Source: Mytilus galloprovincialis
Taxonomy: Eukaryota; Mollusca; Bivalvia; Mytilida; Mytilidae
Reading direction: 5' to 3'
Length of the DNA: 64,000 nt
NCBI RefSeq assembly: GCF_965363235.1
Contig: NC_134849.1
Location: 52,522,122-52,586,121, forward strand
In this document: piece after piece, positions 1 to 11,447 of the stretch
Layout: every line of letters begins with the position of its first letter
Numbering within the stretch: the stretch's first letter is position 1
Notes under the pieces: model-generated
Told to the model about the DNA's origin: nothing
The model's input: the letters and a program-made list of their open reading frames with translations, nothing else
Database searches by the model: none
Translations under genes and position numbers: made by a program

Positions 1-55
1 TGTTTTATGTAAACAAATATCATATAATGTTATGACTGTCGAATTAATGCAACAA

Positions 56-400
56 CTGTTCAAAAGTCATCAATCGATTGAAAGAAAACAAATCCGGGTA
101 ACAAACCACTTCAATTTTAAAAAGAAAACAACGAAACAACAGAACACTGAAGTGCAACAAAAAAAAATCAACATACATAGAAACGAACTATAACAACTGC
201 CATATTTCTGACGTGGTACAGGACATTTGTGAAAAATGGTGTTTTTAACTTGGTTTTGTGGCTAAGCAAACCTCCACGCTTGATGGCAATGTAAAATATA
301 CCACACTACATGACGGAAATACAGTACAAATAAATGCAAGAAGAAAAAAAACTGAGAAATACATAAATAAGTAATATGACTGTACATTTCGACATGTTAA
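56..400 (-). repeat. R2 dispersed repeat, degraded copy
   Basis: The stretch resembles, in the same order, the clearer copy at 38,680-39,260: a poly-A-rich lead, a segment with accgaaacaac-like spacing, the motif gaaacgaactataa, then tggtacaggacat and aacctccacgcttgatggc. R2 copies in the opposite orientation continue from a reverse-transcriptase fragment at 51.1 kb, so this is probably the 3' tail of a retroelement read on the minus strand. It is heavily diverged and its exact ends are uncertain. No coding capacity is seen. Confidence 0.5.
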
Positions 401-579
401 CTACAGAATAACAACAAATACCCGGTAATTGAAAGTAATTAAGGACAGTACACAAAAACAGCTGAAAAGAATTACAAACTACTTATCTGTGACACGAATG
501 AATCACCGCCACAAAAAGTAACGTCACAGGTAAATTTCCAAAAATGTCTACAAGACAACAACACTGTAGAAAAACAAAA

Positions 580-2113
580 AGCAAGGATAATTAACAGCTT
601 GAGGTGATCCAAGAGTTCTTATCGAGTAGGCAAAACGTCTGGCTTAACTCAAGAGAAAACATCAAAATGAAAATGAATGCAATCACTTTACTACAGGTCC
701 AACATGTTACAATATTAAGATTAAACATGAATATCTCCTCTAAAATGTTTACCAGTACAATTTTCCAAAACAGTCCTAATCTGGACTAGATTAGAGTTAC
801 ATTGGCGATAATGAATAAAAAAAATTGGTAGTCATAACCAAGTTTCTATTGAAAAATGTTTTGTCTTTCAAAGACAAATTATATCATAATGTTAAGTGTT
901 GTGTATTGTTTACATATGAAGTTGATATGTATTCCCTTTACCTATTGGTGTTGTTTATTGATTACGTTTAACATTCGTGTCGATCTCCTTTACTTATAAG
1001 TGTTGTATTTTTGTTTTTTACGTGTACAATTGTATATTGATTCCTGTTCCTTAGAAGTAAAGCATTTGTATTATTCACGTATTTGCTGGTGTATCCGTAT
1101 CGACGCATCGTACAACATGTCTATAAGGAAACGATTAATTAAGTCAAGTTTCATTACATTCGGGGCTAAATCATTATTTTATTCAAATATGTCCCATACT
1201 GTACATATACGTCAATTTCGCATTTATAAAACTTTTCAAAAACTGTCTGGCTATAATGCTGACAAGCTTGTAATGCTGTTTTCATTTTAAATATAATAAT
1301 AACACTAAAATCTGCATCAAATTCCTGTTACAAATATGTCTTTTATATCATTTTTTAGAACTTTTTTTTTTTAATTATATCAATCAAAAATTAAGAATAG
1401 AATCGATTATAATTAGTTCGTTGAAATTATTTGTAAAATGATTGACATTATAAAAAGTCTGCAATAAGAGGTAAAGAGAATTAAAAAAGAACCAAAAGTG
1501 TTAAACCTATCACAACGTTTTGATGCACGCTTTTGAATATATCACCAAGAATGCATTAGATTCGGAAACAACATATTCCTTGCAAGCTATATCTATCAAT
1601 TTATATGTTCATAATTAATGTCCTGATGATTCATACAATGTTCTGTATGACTGTTGTTTGTTATTATTAGTGTTTTCGTGAGTATGAATAAAGGATATAA
1701 ATTAAGTATATTTTGGAAAGCGTTCTTGTTTATTCTCATGTCAAGCAATGGTTTATCCTCGCTGTTTCTACAAGATATATGTATTTGTCTTCTAAATGGG
1801 TTTGACCCTTTATCCAACATGCGTTATAATTGCCAAGGAAAAACTATCCACCAATGTTCAAATGAAATGGATCTACTAGTATGCAATTATAGGCAACATT
1901 ACGGCATTCAGCATTGAGAACACGTATAACGTAGTTAGCTATTAAAGGTACATACATGACAAATGTGAAACACATCACACGATGACATCAACGGTCTAAT
2001 TTATAACAAAATGAATAACAAATATGGTAGATTCTTTACAAACACATTAACAGGAGAAAAAATTGCAGACAAACCCGTTAAATACATTTTCATATCAATA
2101 AACCATTAAGATA
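580..2113. other. AT-rich stretch, nothing recognised
   Basis: Only short open frames of 60-96 codons occur here, with no recognisable domain, no splice-site support and base composition like the surrounding non-coding DNA. I see no repeat family shared with the rest of the window. Confidence 0.5.
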
Positions 2114-2114
2114 C

Positions 2115-2511
2115 TTAAGGATGTTCGCTACTCTGTTTAAAAATAACAAGGTTTTTAAAATACTCTTATAAATTGAAAGTACATAAATAAAGAAACTTAA
2201 AAAGCAGAAAAAAATGGAGGGTCAGTGTGCTTGTTTTCGAGATATAAGCGTTGAAAATTAGTCGGGAAATAATTCTCTCTAGATTTTTCTTTCACTTAAC
2301 ATTGGCACCTTTTTTGTTTAAAAAACAATGAAAAAATAACAAGAATTTCATAAGATTTTGAAATATGGCTTTTTAAATAAAATGTAATCAAAATATGAAA
2401 AGAAAAGAAGGGTTAGTAAGCAAACTTTTTTTTATGTTAATGCATGGATAAAACCAGAGGATTCCGAAAATCTGGCAAAAATTCAAAAAGTAGAGGAGCA
2501 AACATCCTTAA
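2115..2511. mobile_element. TTAA-flanked MITE-like element (family M1)
   Basis: The left end reads cttaaggatgttcgctactct from 2114. The reverse complement of the right end, read from 2512, is the same except for two positions, giving terminal inverted repeats of about 21 bp. Both ends carry TTAA, the target preferred by piggyBac-type transposases. The interior has no open frame, so this is a non-autonomous element. Related end fragments occur at about 4,270-4,345 and 4,765-4,785. Confidence 0.7.
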
Positions 2512-2512
2512 G

Positions 2513-3299
2513 AAGTTATTTCACATTAGAGGCGAAAAATACAAAAAAGGAAATTCAAACGCACAACAAACAACAAACTGACAACACCGAATGTACAAGC
2601 TTGTCTTTCAAACAGATCAAACTTACAAAATTAGTCATTTGCAACAAATCTGACAATGCCTATTGTACAGGATATTCAAATGTTAATTCCCAATTAAGTA
2701 ATAGGCGCGCGGTATAGGCATTCGTCGATCTCTTTCCTGCAATGACCTTTCTAAAATTTGAATAAAACTTGAATTCCGATATTTTGAAAAAGAAAAACAA
2801 CTAATGAGACTAGCTGGTTCTATATAAAGTACACACGCAGTGTGCAGTCCTTGACAGTGATATTGACTTCGCCACATCATGAAAATGTTGGATTATAAAA
2901 ATTATCGAAGCCAAACAATTACAAAGTTGAAGAGCATTGAGGATCTAAAATTCAAAAGAAGTTGTGCCAAATATCAATTGGTGTGGATTCATTTGTTTTC
3001 TTGGGAGTGAAAATTGACATGACACTAAATTCCAAAGCATAAATGAACTATAATAAAAAAAAAACGTATAATACTAACAAAGGCCAGAAGCTTCTGAGTT
3101 TGGACAGGCAAAAAAAAACCAGGTAGTTACGGGAAAAGTTTGTACATGCTTCTCCATAAGGATTCCACTGACAGGGAAAGCACTGGTTTTTACTAGGAGG
3201 TGTATTCATTTGAAAATATCTAGAATTTGAAATCAAATTAGCAATTTTAAAAAGGAAGGTCGTAGAGCTTGAGTTTAGCTAAGGAACATAATTGCTGAG
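2513..3299. other. Non-coding, nothing recognised
   Basis: AT-rich sequence with only short open frames on both strands. No domain, RNA gene or clear repeat was recognised. Confidence 0.45.
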
Positions 3300-3945
3300 A
3301 TAATTTGAGTGCACATAGTAGAATCGGGGCAATTTTACCACGTCGCAGATAATTGCTGTTACATTATTCAACAGGGTGGAATAATGTCTGCCAGGGAAAT
3401 GGAACGGTAGACGAACCAGTTCTAGCATAACATCTGTCATTAATGTAAGCAAATAAAACGGTAGCACGGGTTTAATGTGTCATGGTATTTGTCGTAATTA
3501 CAGGAAGAAAGGGGAAAAACAAAGATTGCTTATTGTATGTCGTTTATACAGGAAAAATAGAACGGCCGCGCAATCATGATGTGGCTTTAAATTTGTCGTA
3601 TACTAGTATACAGACAAATAAAATGGCGCATAGAGAAGAGATGGCATAATATCTGTCGTATATACAGGTATTTAAAAACATAACGTGAACCAGAGGTGGC
3701 TTTGTATCTGTCATGTATATAGGCAAATTAAAAGGCAAAAAGTAAAATCACAAATGGAAGGTGAATAAACAAAGACAAAAGTTGGCAGAATGTTTGTCCT
3801 ATTAAGAAGCAATATAAATGGACATGATTTTCTTAAAAATTTTCGTCTACAAAGGCAACAAAAAGGGTAGCCCGTATCAAAGGTTGTATACCATCTGTCA
3901 TATAGATGCAAATAAAAACGTAAGGCAAACCGGAGGTAAGTTAAT
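3300..3945 (+). repeat. Degenerate minisatellite, about nine modules
   Basis: A short module built on atctgtcrtatatacaggca followed by aaataaaa and often a GG-rich spacer recurs roughly every 50-90 bp. Clear versions lie near 3,430, 3,485, 3,535, 3,590, 3,650, 3,705, 3,790 and 3,895. Copies differ greatly in spacing and sequence, so this is an old array. Confidence 0.55.
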
Positions 3946-4029
3946 ATGTCGTGTTATATTGTGAATAAACTTTGATCCTGTAAATCAAGGGGTGTCGTTC
4001 ATTGCTTTGTTAAATATTTGTTTTTCGTT

Positions 4030-4235
4030 AAATGTTTCCCCACTTATTAGGCCGGTAATTTTCTCGTTTAAACAGTTTTACATTTGTGATTTCAGGGCCT
4101 TTTAAAGCTGACTTTGTGGTTTGTGCTATGCTCATTGTTGAAGGCCGTACGGTAACCTACAGCAGATAATTTCTTGCTTATATGGTCTCTCGTTGAGAGT
4201 TGTCTCATTTGCATTCATACATCCTCTTCTTTTTT
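4030..4235 (-). repeat. R1 dispersed repeat, partial
   Basis: It shares ordered blocks with the R1 copies at 35.9 and 48.9 kb: ttttctcgttt, ttcagggcctttta, ctcattgttgaaggc, cggtaacct, and ggtctctcgttgagagttgtc. Orientation is given relative to the copy at 61,081. Its 5' half is missing. Confidence 0.65.
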
Positions 4236-4269
4236 ACTGACGGTTTTTAATAGCTTTGATGGCAGTGTT

Positions 4270-4520
4270 TTCTTTTAGGGATGTTTGCTCCTCTTGTTTT
4301 TGAATTTTTGCCAGATATTCGGAATTATCTTGTTTAATCCATGTAGTGACATATTGAAAAATATTAACCACCGACCCCTTATTCTCTTACGATTACTTTT
4401 TTATTTTGGTCCTCATTGCTCTTCAACTTGGATTCGAGCGTCACTGATGAGTCTTTTGTAGACGAAACGCACATCTTCTTTTTTTATAGTATATACAAAA
4501 TCTAGTCCTGGTAAATATGA
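4270..4520 (-). repeat. M1 end fragment followed by satellite-B fragment
   Basis: At 4,278 the sequence gggatgtttgctcctctt matches the inner end of the M1 element. From about 4,385 it changes to the reverse of satellite B: ggtcctcattgctcttcaac, gcgtcactgatgagtctttt, gtagacgaaacgcacat, then tagtcctggta. Both pieces are truncated. Confidence 0.6.
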
Positions 4521-5125
4521 TGAGTTTATTAACATATAGTTTAAAATGTCGTCTATAAAAAAATCTTTTTAAAATCCCAGTTATTTTTCATCGTTTTTAA
4601 AAGAAAACAAGTGCGAATGTTTAATACTAGTTTATGAATAATAAATGGCTCATACCTAAAATGTCAAGCACATGGAACCTTCATTCTATATGGTTTAGCT
4701 TCTGTATTCATATAATATTAATTTCTAACTAACAGTCGTTTAAAAAGCTTGTAATGTAGAAACAGAGAAGCGAACATCCTTTAATTAATACTTTTTCTGT
4801 AAAATAGACTAAAATGAGGAGACAAGGTAGAAACAAGACCAAACTAAACACTGACTGTTTATCAAGTCAATCCTATTGCACTTACAGTTTGTATATGTCC
4901 CTACTCTGGGATTTACTTACACATGCACTGCACGCAAAGTTGAACACACACACAGAGATTAATAACGTTTCCGTGTGTTTTCTGCAATAAAGATAAAAAT
5001 ACTCAATGATTGAAGAGAAAAGAAATAGCCAGCGATTTAGTTTTTTAAAACAGAAAAGCATGTACGCATTACGCCAAAACAACATCACAAAGCTCATTCA
5101 CACTTATATGTATATAAAAACATAT
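4521..5125. other. Non-coding with one M1 scrap
   Basis: Contains gaagcgaacatcctttaatt near 4,767, which looks like a remnant of an M1 end. Otherwise nothing is recognised. Confidence 0.4.
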
Positions 5126-5394
5126 TTAAGGTGGTACCTAACACTAAAGGGAGATAACTCTGTAAAATCAGTGAAACGTTTTAATAACGTTGTTTTGTTA
5201 AGGGAATATTAAGCTTCGCAATGATCAGAATAAGGGTGTGTCAAACTGCTATATAACCAGTGTAATATTTCTGATAAAATGGTTGGTTCAAATGTTTTTT
5301 TTTTTGTTAAGGTCAAACAAAATACTTTGTCAAAATTTTAAGAAAATTAAACGAGCCAAATTAATTTTAGTTAAAGTGTTGGTTTCCACCTTAA
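5126..5394. mobile_element. TTAA-flanked MITE-like element (family M2)
   Basis: The left end reads ttaaggtggtacctaacac. The right end, reverse-complemented, reads ttaaggtggaaaccaacac, a match at 16 of 19 positions. Both ends carry TTAA. The 269-bp interior is AT-rich and non-coding. Its ends differ from M1 beyond the first few bases, so it is treated as a second family. Confidence 0.6.
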
Positions 5395-6775
5395 TGTAAA
5401 AGTAAATCAATGACATTGTTCTATACCACATGCAAAATATATTAATGAAATATAAAACTATTACTTGAAGAAACATATGCTGATTCAATTGTTACGAAAT
5501 AAATCGGACGAAATTTCAACAGTGATGCGGAACAATCCAAATATTAAGAAATTCAAAATCAAATCATAAAGGAAACAACTCGAATTTTTACAGTTTACTC
5601 TTTGCATATGTTTAAAACAAAATATCTAGTTAATTATCCCCTCAAATAAGCATGTATCAAGTTGGTATTCAATCTAAAATTCACCGCTTCACTTTACTAA
5701 TAGTAATTTAAAGACCTAGAGGTCATTTTGTGTTGATATCAGAAAAAAAGCGAAACCCACAAAAATAGTGAATTCCAAACGGAAAGTCATAATCAAATCA
5801 AATGGCAAATTCAAACGAATGGATAACAATATTCTCTTAAGCTATTGTTTGTCGTATACATGAGAATTTGTAAAGTTTGAAAAAATATAGAACACCCTAG
5901 GCTTTTGTGTAACACGTTTGTTGATCTCTTGGTGATATTTAAGTGTTTGGTGTTTTGGTGATTTTCCAATAAAAACTATTCGTAGAGTAAATAATTATTG
6001 ATAGTATTTGATTTATTTCGTTCAGTAGCACATCACATTTCAGATAAACATATCTTAAAAGTATATTACAACGTTTTATTTTTTACGATTTTAATGATAT
6101 TTTGTCACTTAATAACCACCATTGCATAAAACCAAGGATTCAACATATACAAGAAGGTGTGCTTCAATTGTTCTAGTTGTTAAATGCCAATTTAAGAGCT
6201 GAAACATAACGTCCGTCCCATTGTTTGGTTTTACATATTTTATTTAATACGTTTCGCTTGTGTAAATTTACACCATACGGAGTTATGGTGGAAGACACAA
6301 CAAACATGTTACGGTTACTATTAAGAATTCGTTGACCTTCACGATTAGGATTTCAGCTCACTACTGACGTGTGTTCGCGGTTTAAGATCTTAAGATATTA
6401 TTATAGTCGTCTCACCAGTAACTTTTCCAATTATATTCCCGATTGCTACACTTTTGATTGAGTTTGAATTCATATGGTGGGTGAAGGCCACTTCGAAAGA
6501 CACGTTTACGATTTGACGGAATCAGTTTCTCTCCTTTTATTTATTAAGTAATTTCCTCAGTTCGATTGTTACCTTAGTTTGCCTGTTCTAAATTGAATTA
6601 CGAAATGTGTACTTCGTGAAAAGCGCTGTTGTCGCTTTTAGTAGACAAAAATCACTGACCGAAAATCAATGTGCCGATAAATTCGACTCATTTAACTATT
6701 ATAAAGGGTAGTGTACAGTAGGAACAAACGTTACCTCTGGTAGTCACATATGGAATCAACCAAATAACAAGCTAC
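5395..6775. other. Non-coding; one R2-head scrap
   Basis: Near 5,745-5,815 there is a weak match to the R2 head (ggaaagtcataatcaaat, then aaacgaatggataac). The rest has no recognisable gene, RNA or repeat. Confidence 0.4.
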
Positions 6776-7133
6776 GTGGGAGCCGTGGTGTAGTGGTTAG
6801 GGCATCTGACTACTACCACAAAGGTTTCTGGTTCGATTCCCGTTCCGGGATGAAAATTTAAGAGACTGAATTTTTGGCTCTCCCTTGACACCATTTGCGA
6901 TAATGGTCTTGAGGAAACAATGATAGTCCGTCGGAAGGAAACGATAAATGGCTGACCCGTGTTAAAAAAGAGCCATATCTTTTGCACGTAAACGACACCC
7001 TTGTAGATTTCGAAAAAGAGCAGGCTAATGCCGCTACAAGATAGCACTTGCACCCGCAAAGTGGAAAGGGATAAATATAAGTTGCAAACCTTGTTTCCCA
7101 ATCCACTATGAATAAATATGTTTAAACTAAACT
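6776..7133 (+). mobile_element. tRNA-derived SINE with target-site duplications
   Basis: The head contains an RNA polymerase III A box (tggtgtagtgg, from about 6,785) and a B box (ggttcgattcc, from about 6,830) in tRNA-like order. The body then carries a block with gcacttgcacccgcaaagtg that resembles a conserved central domain of some metazoan SINEs, as I remember it. The element is bracketed by 13-bp direct repeats, aataacaagctac (6,763-6,775) and aataacaaactac (7,134-7,146), one mismatch apart. It is therefore a retrotransposed copy and not a tRNA gene. The near-intact repeats suggest a fairly young insertion. Confidence 0.82.
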
Positions 7134-7540
7134 AATAACAAACTACACTGATTATATTGTTAAAGGTAACATACATGTCATGACAGTCTACAGAGAACAG
7201 ATACATATATACAAAGTCATATATACAAGTCGAATATTCGAAATTAAATAAATCATACAGTATCTAAACATAGTCTACCTTCTTTCCATTGCATAAACAA
7301 AAGAGTAATCGGATTTTTTTTCCAACATAATATGCAATAAGGTGTTTTGTTGTTTTATTTTAGTTTGGTTTGATGATGCATCGCCACTAGGTTTAAAACT
7401 TCAGACTACATCTTATACTACATTAATATTTTGTTTGTCAATGATTTGGATTTGTATTTCCTTGACTTGGTTTCCTTGCTTAAAACAAAATATAATTCAT
7501 TTGCCAGGTTTGCACCGTTATCTCTCTTGGCACAATAACA
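7134..7540. other. Non-coding, nothing recognised
   Basis: AT-rich sequence between the SINE and the next repeat. No coding or RNA signal was seen. Confidence 0.4.
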
Positions 7541-7559
7541 AAACCTGTCCATCCGAGTT

Positions 7560-7905
7560 TTTATATAAACAAGTAAAATCACAAAAGTACTGAACTTCCA
7601 AAATCCAATCGGAAAGTCCATAATAACATGGCAAAATCAAAAAACAAAACACATAAAAAAGAATGGAAAGAACTGTCATGTTCCTGACTTGGTACAAGCA
7701 TTTTCAAATGTAGAAAATGGTGGCTTAAACCTTGTTTTATAGCGCTAACCCTCTCACTTTGATGACAGTCTCATCAAATTCCGTTATATTTACAATGATG
7801 CGTGAACTAGACAGACAAAATAAAAGAAAATAGTCAAAATATGGGTACAGCATGCAGTCATCTTCGTGTAACAATTTTAAAAGGAACAATTTAACAAAGC
7901 ACAAA
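7560..7905 (-). repeat. R2 dispersed repeat, head part
   Basis: Ordered blocks match the copy near 38,690 and 39,290-39,420: agtaaaatcacaaaagtac, ggaaagtccataat, aactgtcatgttcctgactt, ttttatagcgctaa and tcatcaaattccgttat. It is non-coding. Confidence 0.6.
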
Positions 7906-8877
7906 CACATCTATCATGTCTATCTACAAACACATTCATTGATTCGCGTGTCTGACGTCAGAAAATATTATACGTAACATATATTTGTTGTTCAAAGTAT
8001 TTACAAACAAATTTAAAATTTCATATAGGCAATGTTAGGATACAGTGTTAAAAAATATAACATGCTTTGGTTTCAATCCCACATTTCTATAACATAATCA
8101 ACATCTATTCAAAACAATAATTTCTATTTACATTCAGTGTTACTTGAAAATGATATCACAATTGTAAGGTACACTTTTTTCCTACAGAACCTTTTCCAAC
8201 CAATTTCTACATTTGAAAATGCCTGTACTTAGTCAGGAATATGAAAGTTGTTGTCCATTCGTTTGGTGTGTTTTGTGAATTGCCATGTGATTAGGGACTT
8301 TCAGATGGAATTTTTCTCGGATTTTAGGATTTTTGTGACTTTACTTTTATCCGTGCGTTGTGGTATGCCAATAGTTTTATTTGTATCAATATTGTCGGAA
8401 ACTCTTTTCTTCAATCTTATAGTTATATGATTGCTGTTTATTTGAGGGCCTTTAAAAAAATCTTTTCCTATTTTTGTAGATATTTAAAAAAAAAAAAAAG
8501 CTTTCTTAAGCTTTACATTTAATCTTAAAACTAAGTACAAAACAGTTAAAAGGCTGACTGATATGGAAAGAGGTAATTAAGGCGCCAACAAATTAAGATT
8601 AACAATTTAGAATCCCAATATGTCTTTTGCAAAACAAATTCGCCAAAATAATTGTTCTGCCTCAATGTTAACATGGTTAAGGTACTTAATTGTTTTCAAG
8701 AGAACTGTTCACATGCGTTTCTATTATATTACAAGAGTTACTCAGTTTTTTTTATATTTTACGAATTACACAACAATAGAGGGCTCCGAGTCTTGCAGGT
8801 AATCTTAGAACATTATTTTTCACATTGATGTAGACTAAGAACTCAACATACATGTACTCAAATGATACCGGATATAT
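7906..8877. other. 3' flank of the intact TLR, nothing recognised
   Basis: No repeats shared with the rest of the window and no open frame above 60 codons with a recognisable domain. For the minus-strand TLR this would include the 3'UTR. An exact polyadenylation site cannot be chosen among the many A-rich hexamers. Confidence 0.4.
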
Positions 8878-11427
8878 CTACATTGAAAGAGTTTCTTTTA
8901 CCTTCTCCCAGAATACTACATCACCATATTCGTCGTTTGGGTATTCGATGTACGATTTTGACTGGACAAGCTCTAAAACATTTAAGGGAAGATCTTTTGA
9001 CGACAACTGTTCTATGAAAACAAGCAATATTATGTTCTCATTACTTCGCGAGTAGATGCTTTCCATTTTTGCCATATTGAATTCAAACAAACACCAGTTT
9101 GACGCAAGAAAATTACGCGACATTATCACGACCGTTTTACGACTGTTATGGATTGCAGAAGTTATATTAGTTGCAATTTCCTTCCCAGGTGTGAAATCTC
9201 GTTTATGAACGCAGCAAATGATTTGTCCTTCTTCTTCAACGTGTTTAAGGAATTTAGAATGAACAAATGTGCCGTCGTCGTCAGCATATGATATGAATGC
9301 ATGATATAAGTAATCGTTGTCGTCTTGCATTGGTTTGATATATCCCTGATGCTTACTTTTAACCATGTAATATAGATAACGAATTTTCCATCTATAACGA
9401 TAAAGTAATCCGCCAACTATTGCTAACGCAAAAATTACCACCCATGATGCCACTGCCACAATTGTTGTCGTATAAGACGAGCATTTCTTCTTTAACTGGT
9501 TGTAAATTGTTAATGAGTCATTCAGATGCACTTTCATTGATCTACATTCTTGTTGAAACATGTTTAGAAGTACAACTTTTGTAGTTGTCAGCCATTTAAT
9601 GAAGTCAATTGAGTCGCATGTACATTTGATTGGATTCCCAGACATAATAAGAGTTAAGTGACGCACGTGTTTTGTCAAATCATCAAGTTGTTCAGTGAAG
9701 GAATCTTCTACGATCGACAGTCTATTATTAGATATATCTATGTATGAAAGTTTTGTCATATGCTTGATTTCAAAGTTTACGTTCTCAAGCATGTTTCCGC
9801 TCAAATTTAAAGTTCTTAAATTTGTTTGAGATTTAAATATTGTTACAGGCAAACTAGGAATTCTGTTGTCGGCTAGATTCAGAGTTTCGAGAATGGTCAA
9901 TGCTGCAAATGTTTCTCCTGCATGGTCGTCGGGCAATACAAAACCCAACAAATTATTTTGTACAAGTAATGTGGTCAAATTTGGCGCTCCAATGAAAAAT
10001 AGTTTAGAAACATTAGAGCAAAAATTATTCGACAAATCTAGAAATTTCAAATGTTTCAAACTCAAAATAGGTCCTCTCCAGTCGTAAAAAGTATTAAAAG
10101 ATGCATCTATATATTCTAACAAGTTGTTTGACAAAAATATTTTCGGGAAGTAATACCTTAGTTTACATTGTCTGAAGTGAAATCTTTTTAACTGATGAGG
10201 TATGAATATTGGTATAAATTGGTCATCAACATTGGTCTTAAGGAAATCAGTTTTGTTTATTTCATTTAGAATTGGTCGATAGATATGTGGTTCCCTGTCA
10301 CAAAATGAAGTATCCGAATGTATAGCATCACATTCTTCGTCCTTATCCTGTAGATAATGCGACATTCCCATGTAAGATATATTTACTTCATTAACACTCA
10401 CCGAAAACATGTCTAGGAGATATTCACCAAAAGTAAACTGATTGTCTGCAATTGAAACCTTTTTCAGTGTTTTTGGTAGCAGATTTAAAACACCCGGTTC
10501 AGATTTTTGTAGTCGATTGCCATCTAAATGTATCTCAACTATATTAGTGTTGAAAAGATTCTTAATATGACATTTCAATAATTCTGTGTTTAAGGCAAAT
10601 GTTTGATGAATCTTATTTATCCTGAGTATTTTGATTGAGGTTGATGGAAGATCATTTGTAACATTAACAATTCCCGTAAACTTCAAGCATCGGTTGTCAG
10701 AGAGATCAAGAAATTCCAGATATCTTAGATTTTTAAAGGCTCCACTTGAAATAAAATTTATTCGGCATTTACTTAAATCTAAATGCTGAATATTTGACAA
10801 ATATTGAAACGTTCCAGGTGTAAGTTTTTTCATTAAACAACGACCTGAATACCCAGACAAATCGAGGTTCGTCAAATTTCTCAGCAATTTGTACTCTGTT
10901 CCAAAATGTGTATTCCCGTCGACAAAATCTATCTTCAAAGTTTCAAGATTCCATAAAGATGAAACGTTGAATGCAAAACCAGTATGCGAGTTATTTTTCA
11001 TGTCAAGGTACCGCAATGCAATTAACGGTTCTAGTACTACGTGTAAAGGTGAAACTGTTGAAGTAATGTTATTGCTATTGATAATTAAGGTCTGCAGATT
11101 AAAAAGACCTTGAAATGATTCGAGAGCTAACTTGTATATTTTGTTGTTTGACAGATCTAAATACAGTAGATGCGAGTTGTATTTAAATACACCATTTTCA
11201 ACACATTGAATTCGATTATTTGCAAGAGATACATTTTTAACATTTCCTGGAAACAAAGGAATAACTGTAATATTCTTTCCAGCACAATCTACACTTAAGG
11301 AAGTCTTCTTTGTATACACACATACACACCTGCTGTCGAATTTACACGGGAATTGTTCCAGACAATCCATCTCGTGAACAATGAGCAATACAATAGCGAA
11401 GTAATTGACTATGATCGTCGAAAACAT
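8878..11427 (-). CDS. Toll-like receptor, intact, single coding exon
   Basis: The 849-residue type I membrane receptor should sense microbial ligands and signal through TIR-TIR contacts with MyD88-type adaptors; that role is family knowledge. Residues 1-22 look like a signal peptide. A cysteine-bearing N-terminal cap follows (C28, C34, C36, C48). Many leucine-rich repeats, recognisable by LxxLxLSxN-type spacing, run to about residue 596. An LRR C-terminal cap has C602, C604, C628 and C649. One membrane helix spans about 654-676, and a TIR domain spans 708-849. All three TIR boxes are present: FISYA, RDFTPG (743-748, including the BB-loop proline P747) and FW (839-840). The start was chosen because signal peptide and caps then fall correctly. 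Upstream on the coding strand, atatttgcag (AG at 11,448-11,449) looks like an acceptor, so a 5'UTR intron is likely. No frameshift or stop is seen. Confidence 0.95.
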   Translation of the reverse strand: MFSTIIVNYFAIVLLIVHEMDCLEQFPCKFDSRCVCVYTKKTSLSVDCAGKNITVIPLFPGNVKNVSLANNRIQCVENGVFKYNSHLLYLDLSNNKIYKLALESFQGLFNLQTLIINSNNITSTVSPLHVVLEPLIALRYLDMKNNSHTGFAFNVSSLWNLETLKIDFVDGNTHFGTEYKLLRNLTNLDLSGYSGRCLMKKLTPGTFQYLSNIQHLDLSKCRINFISSGAFKNLRYLEFLDLSDNRCLKFTGIVNVTNDLPSTSIKILRINKIHQTFALNTELLKCHIKNLFNTNIVEIHLDGNRLQKSEPGVLNLLPKTLKKVSIADNQFTFGEYLLDMFSVSVNEVNISYMGMSHYLQDKDEECDAIHSDTSFCDREPHIYRPILNEINKTDFLKTNVDDQFIPIFIPHQLKRFHFRQCKLRYYFPKIFLSNNLLEYIDASFNTFYDWRGPILSLKHLKFLDLSNNFCSNVSKLFFIGAPNLTTLLVQNNLLGFVLPDDHAGETFAALTILETLNLADNRIPSLPVTIFKSQTNLRTLNLSGNMLENVNFEIKHMTKLSYIDISNNRLSIVEDSFTEQLDDLTKHVRHLTLIMSGNPIKCTCDSIDFIKWLTTTKVVLLNMFQQECRSMKVHLNDSLTIYNQLKKKCSSYTTTIVAVASWVVIFALAIVGGLLYRYRWKIRYLYYMVKSKHQGYIKPMQDDNDYLYHAFISYADDDGTFVHSKFLKHVEEEGQIICCVHKRDFTPGKEIATNITSAIHNSRKTVVIMSRNFLASNWCLFEFNMAKMESIYSRSNENIILLVFIEQLSSKDLPLNVLELVQSKSYIEYPNDEYGDVVFWEKVKETLSM

Positions 11428-11447
11428 TCTTGTGAGAAAATGAGACG

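Noticed and set aside
1000-1917. Frames of 96, 87 and 74 codons
   Set aside because: They overlap on opposite strands, have no domain and use codons as expected for random AT-rich sequence.
6776-6850. A functional tRNA gene
   Set aside because: The A and B boxes fit, but the cloverleaf is poor, a SINE body follows, and direct repeats flank the entire 358-bp unit.
6772-7106. Open frames of 109 and 82 codons on the minus strand
   Set aside because: Both lie within the SINE and have no independent support.
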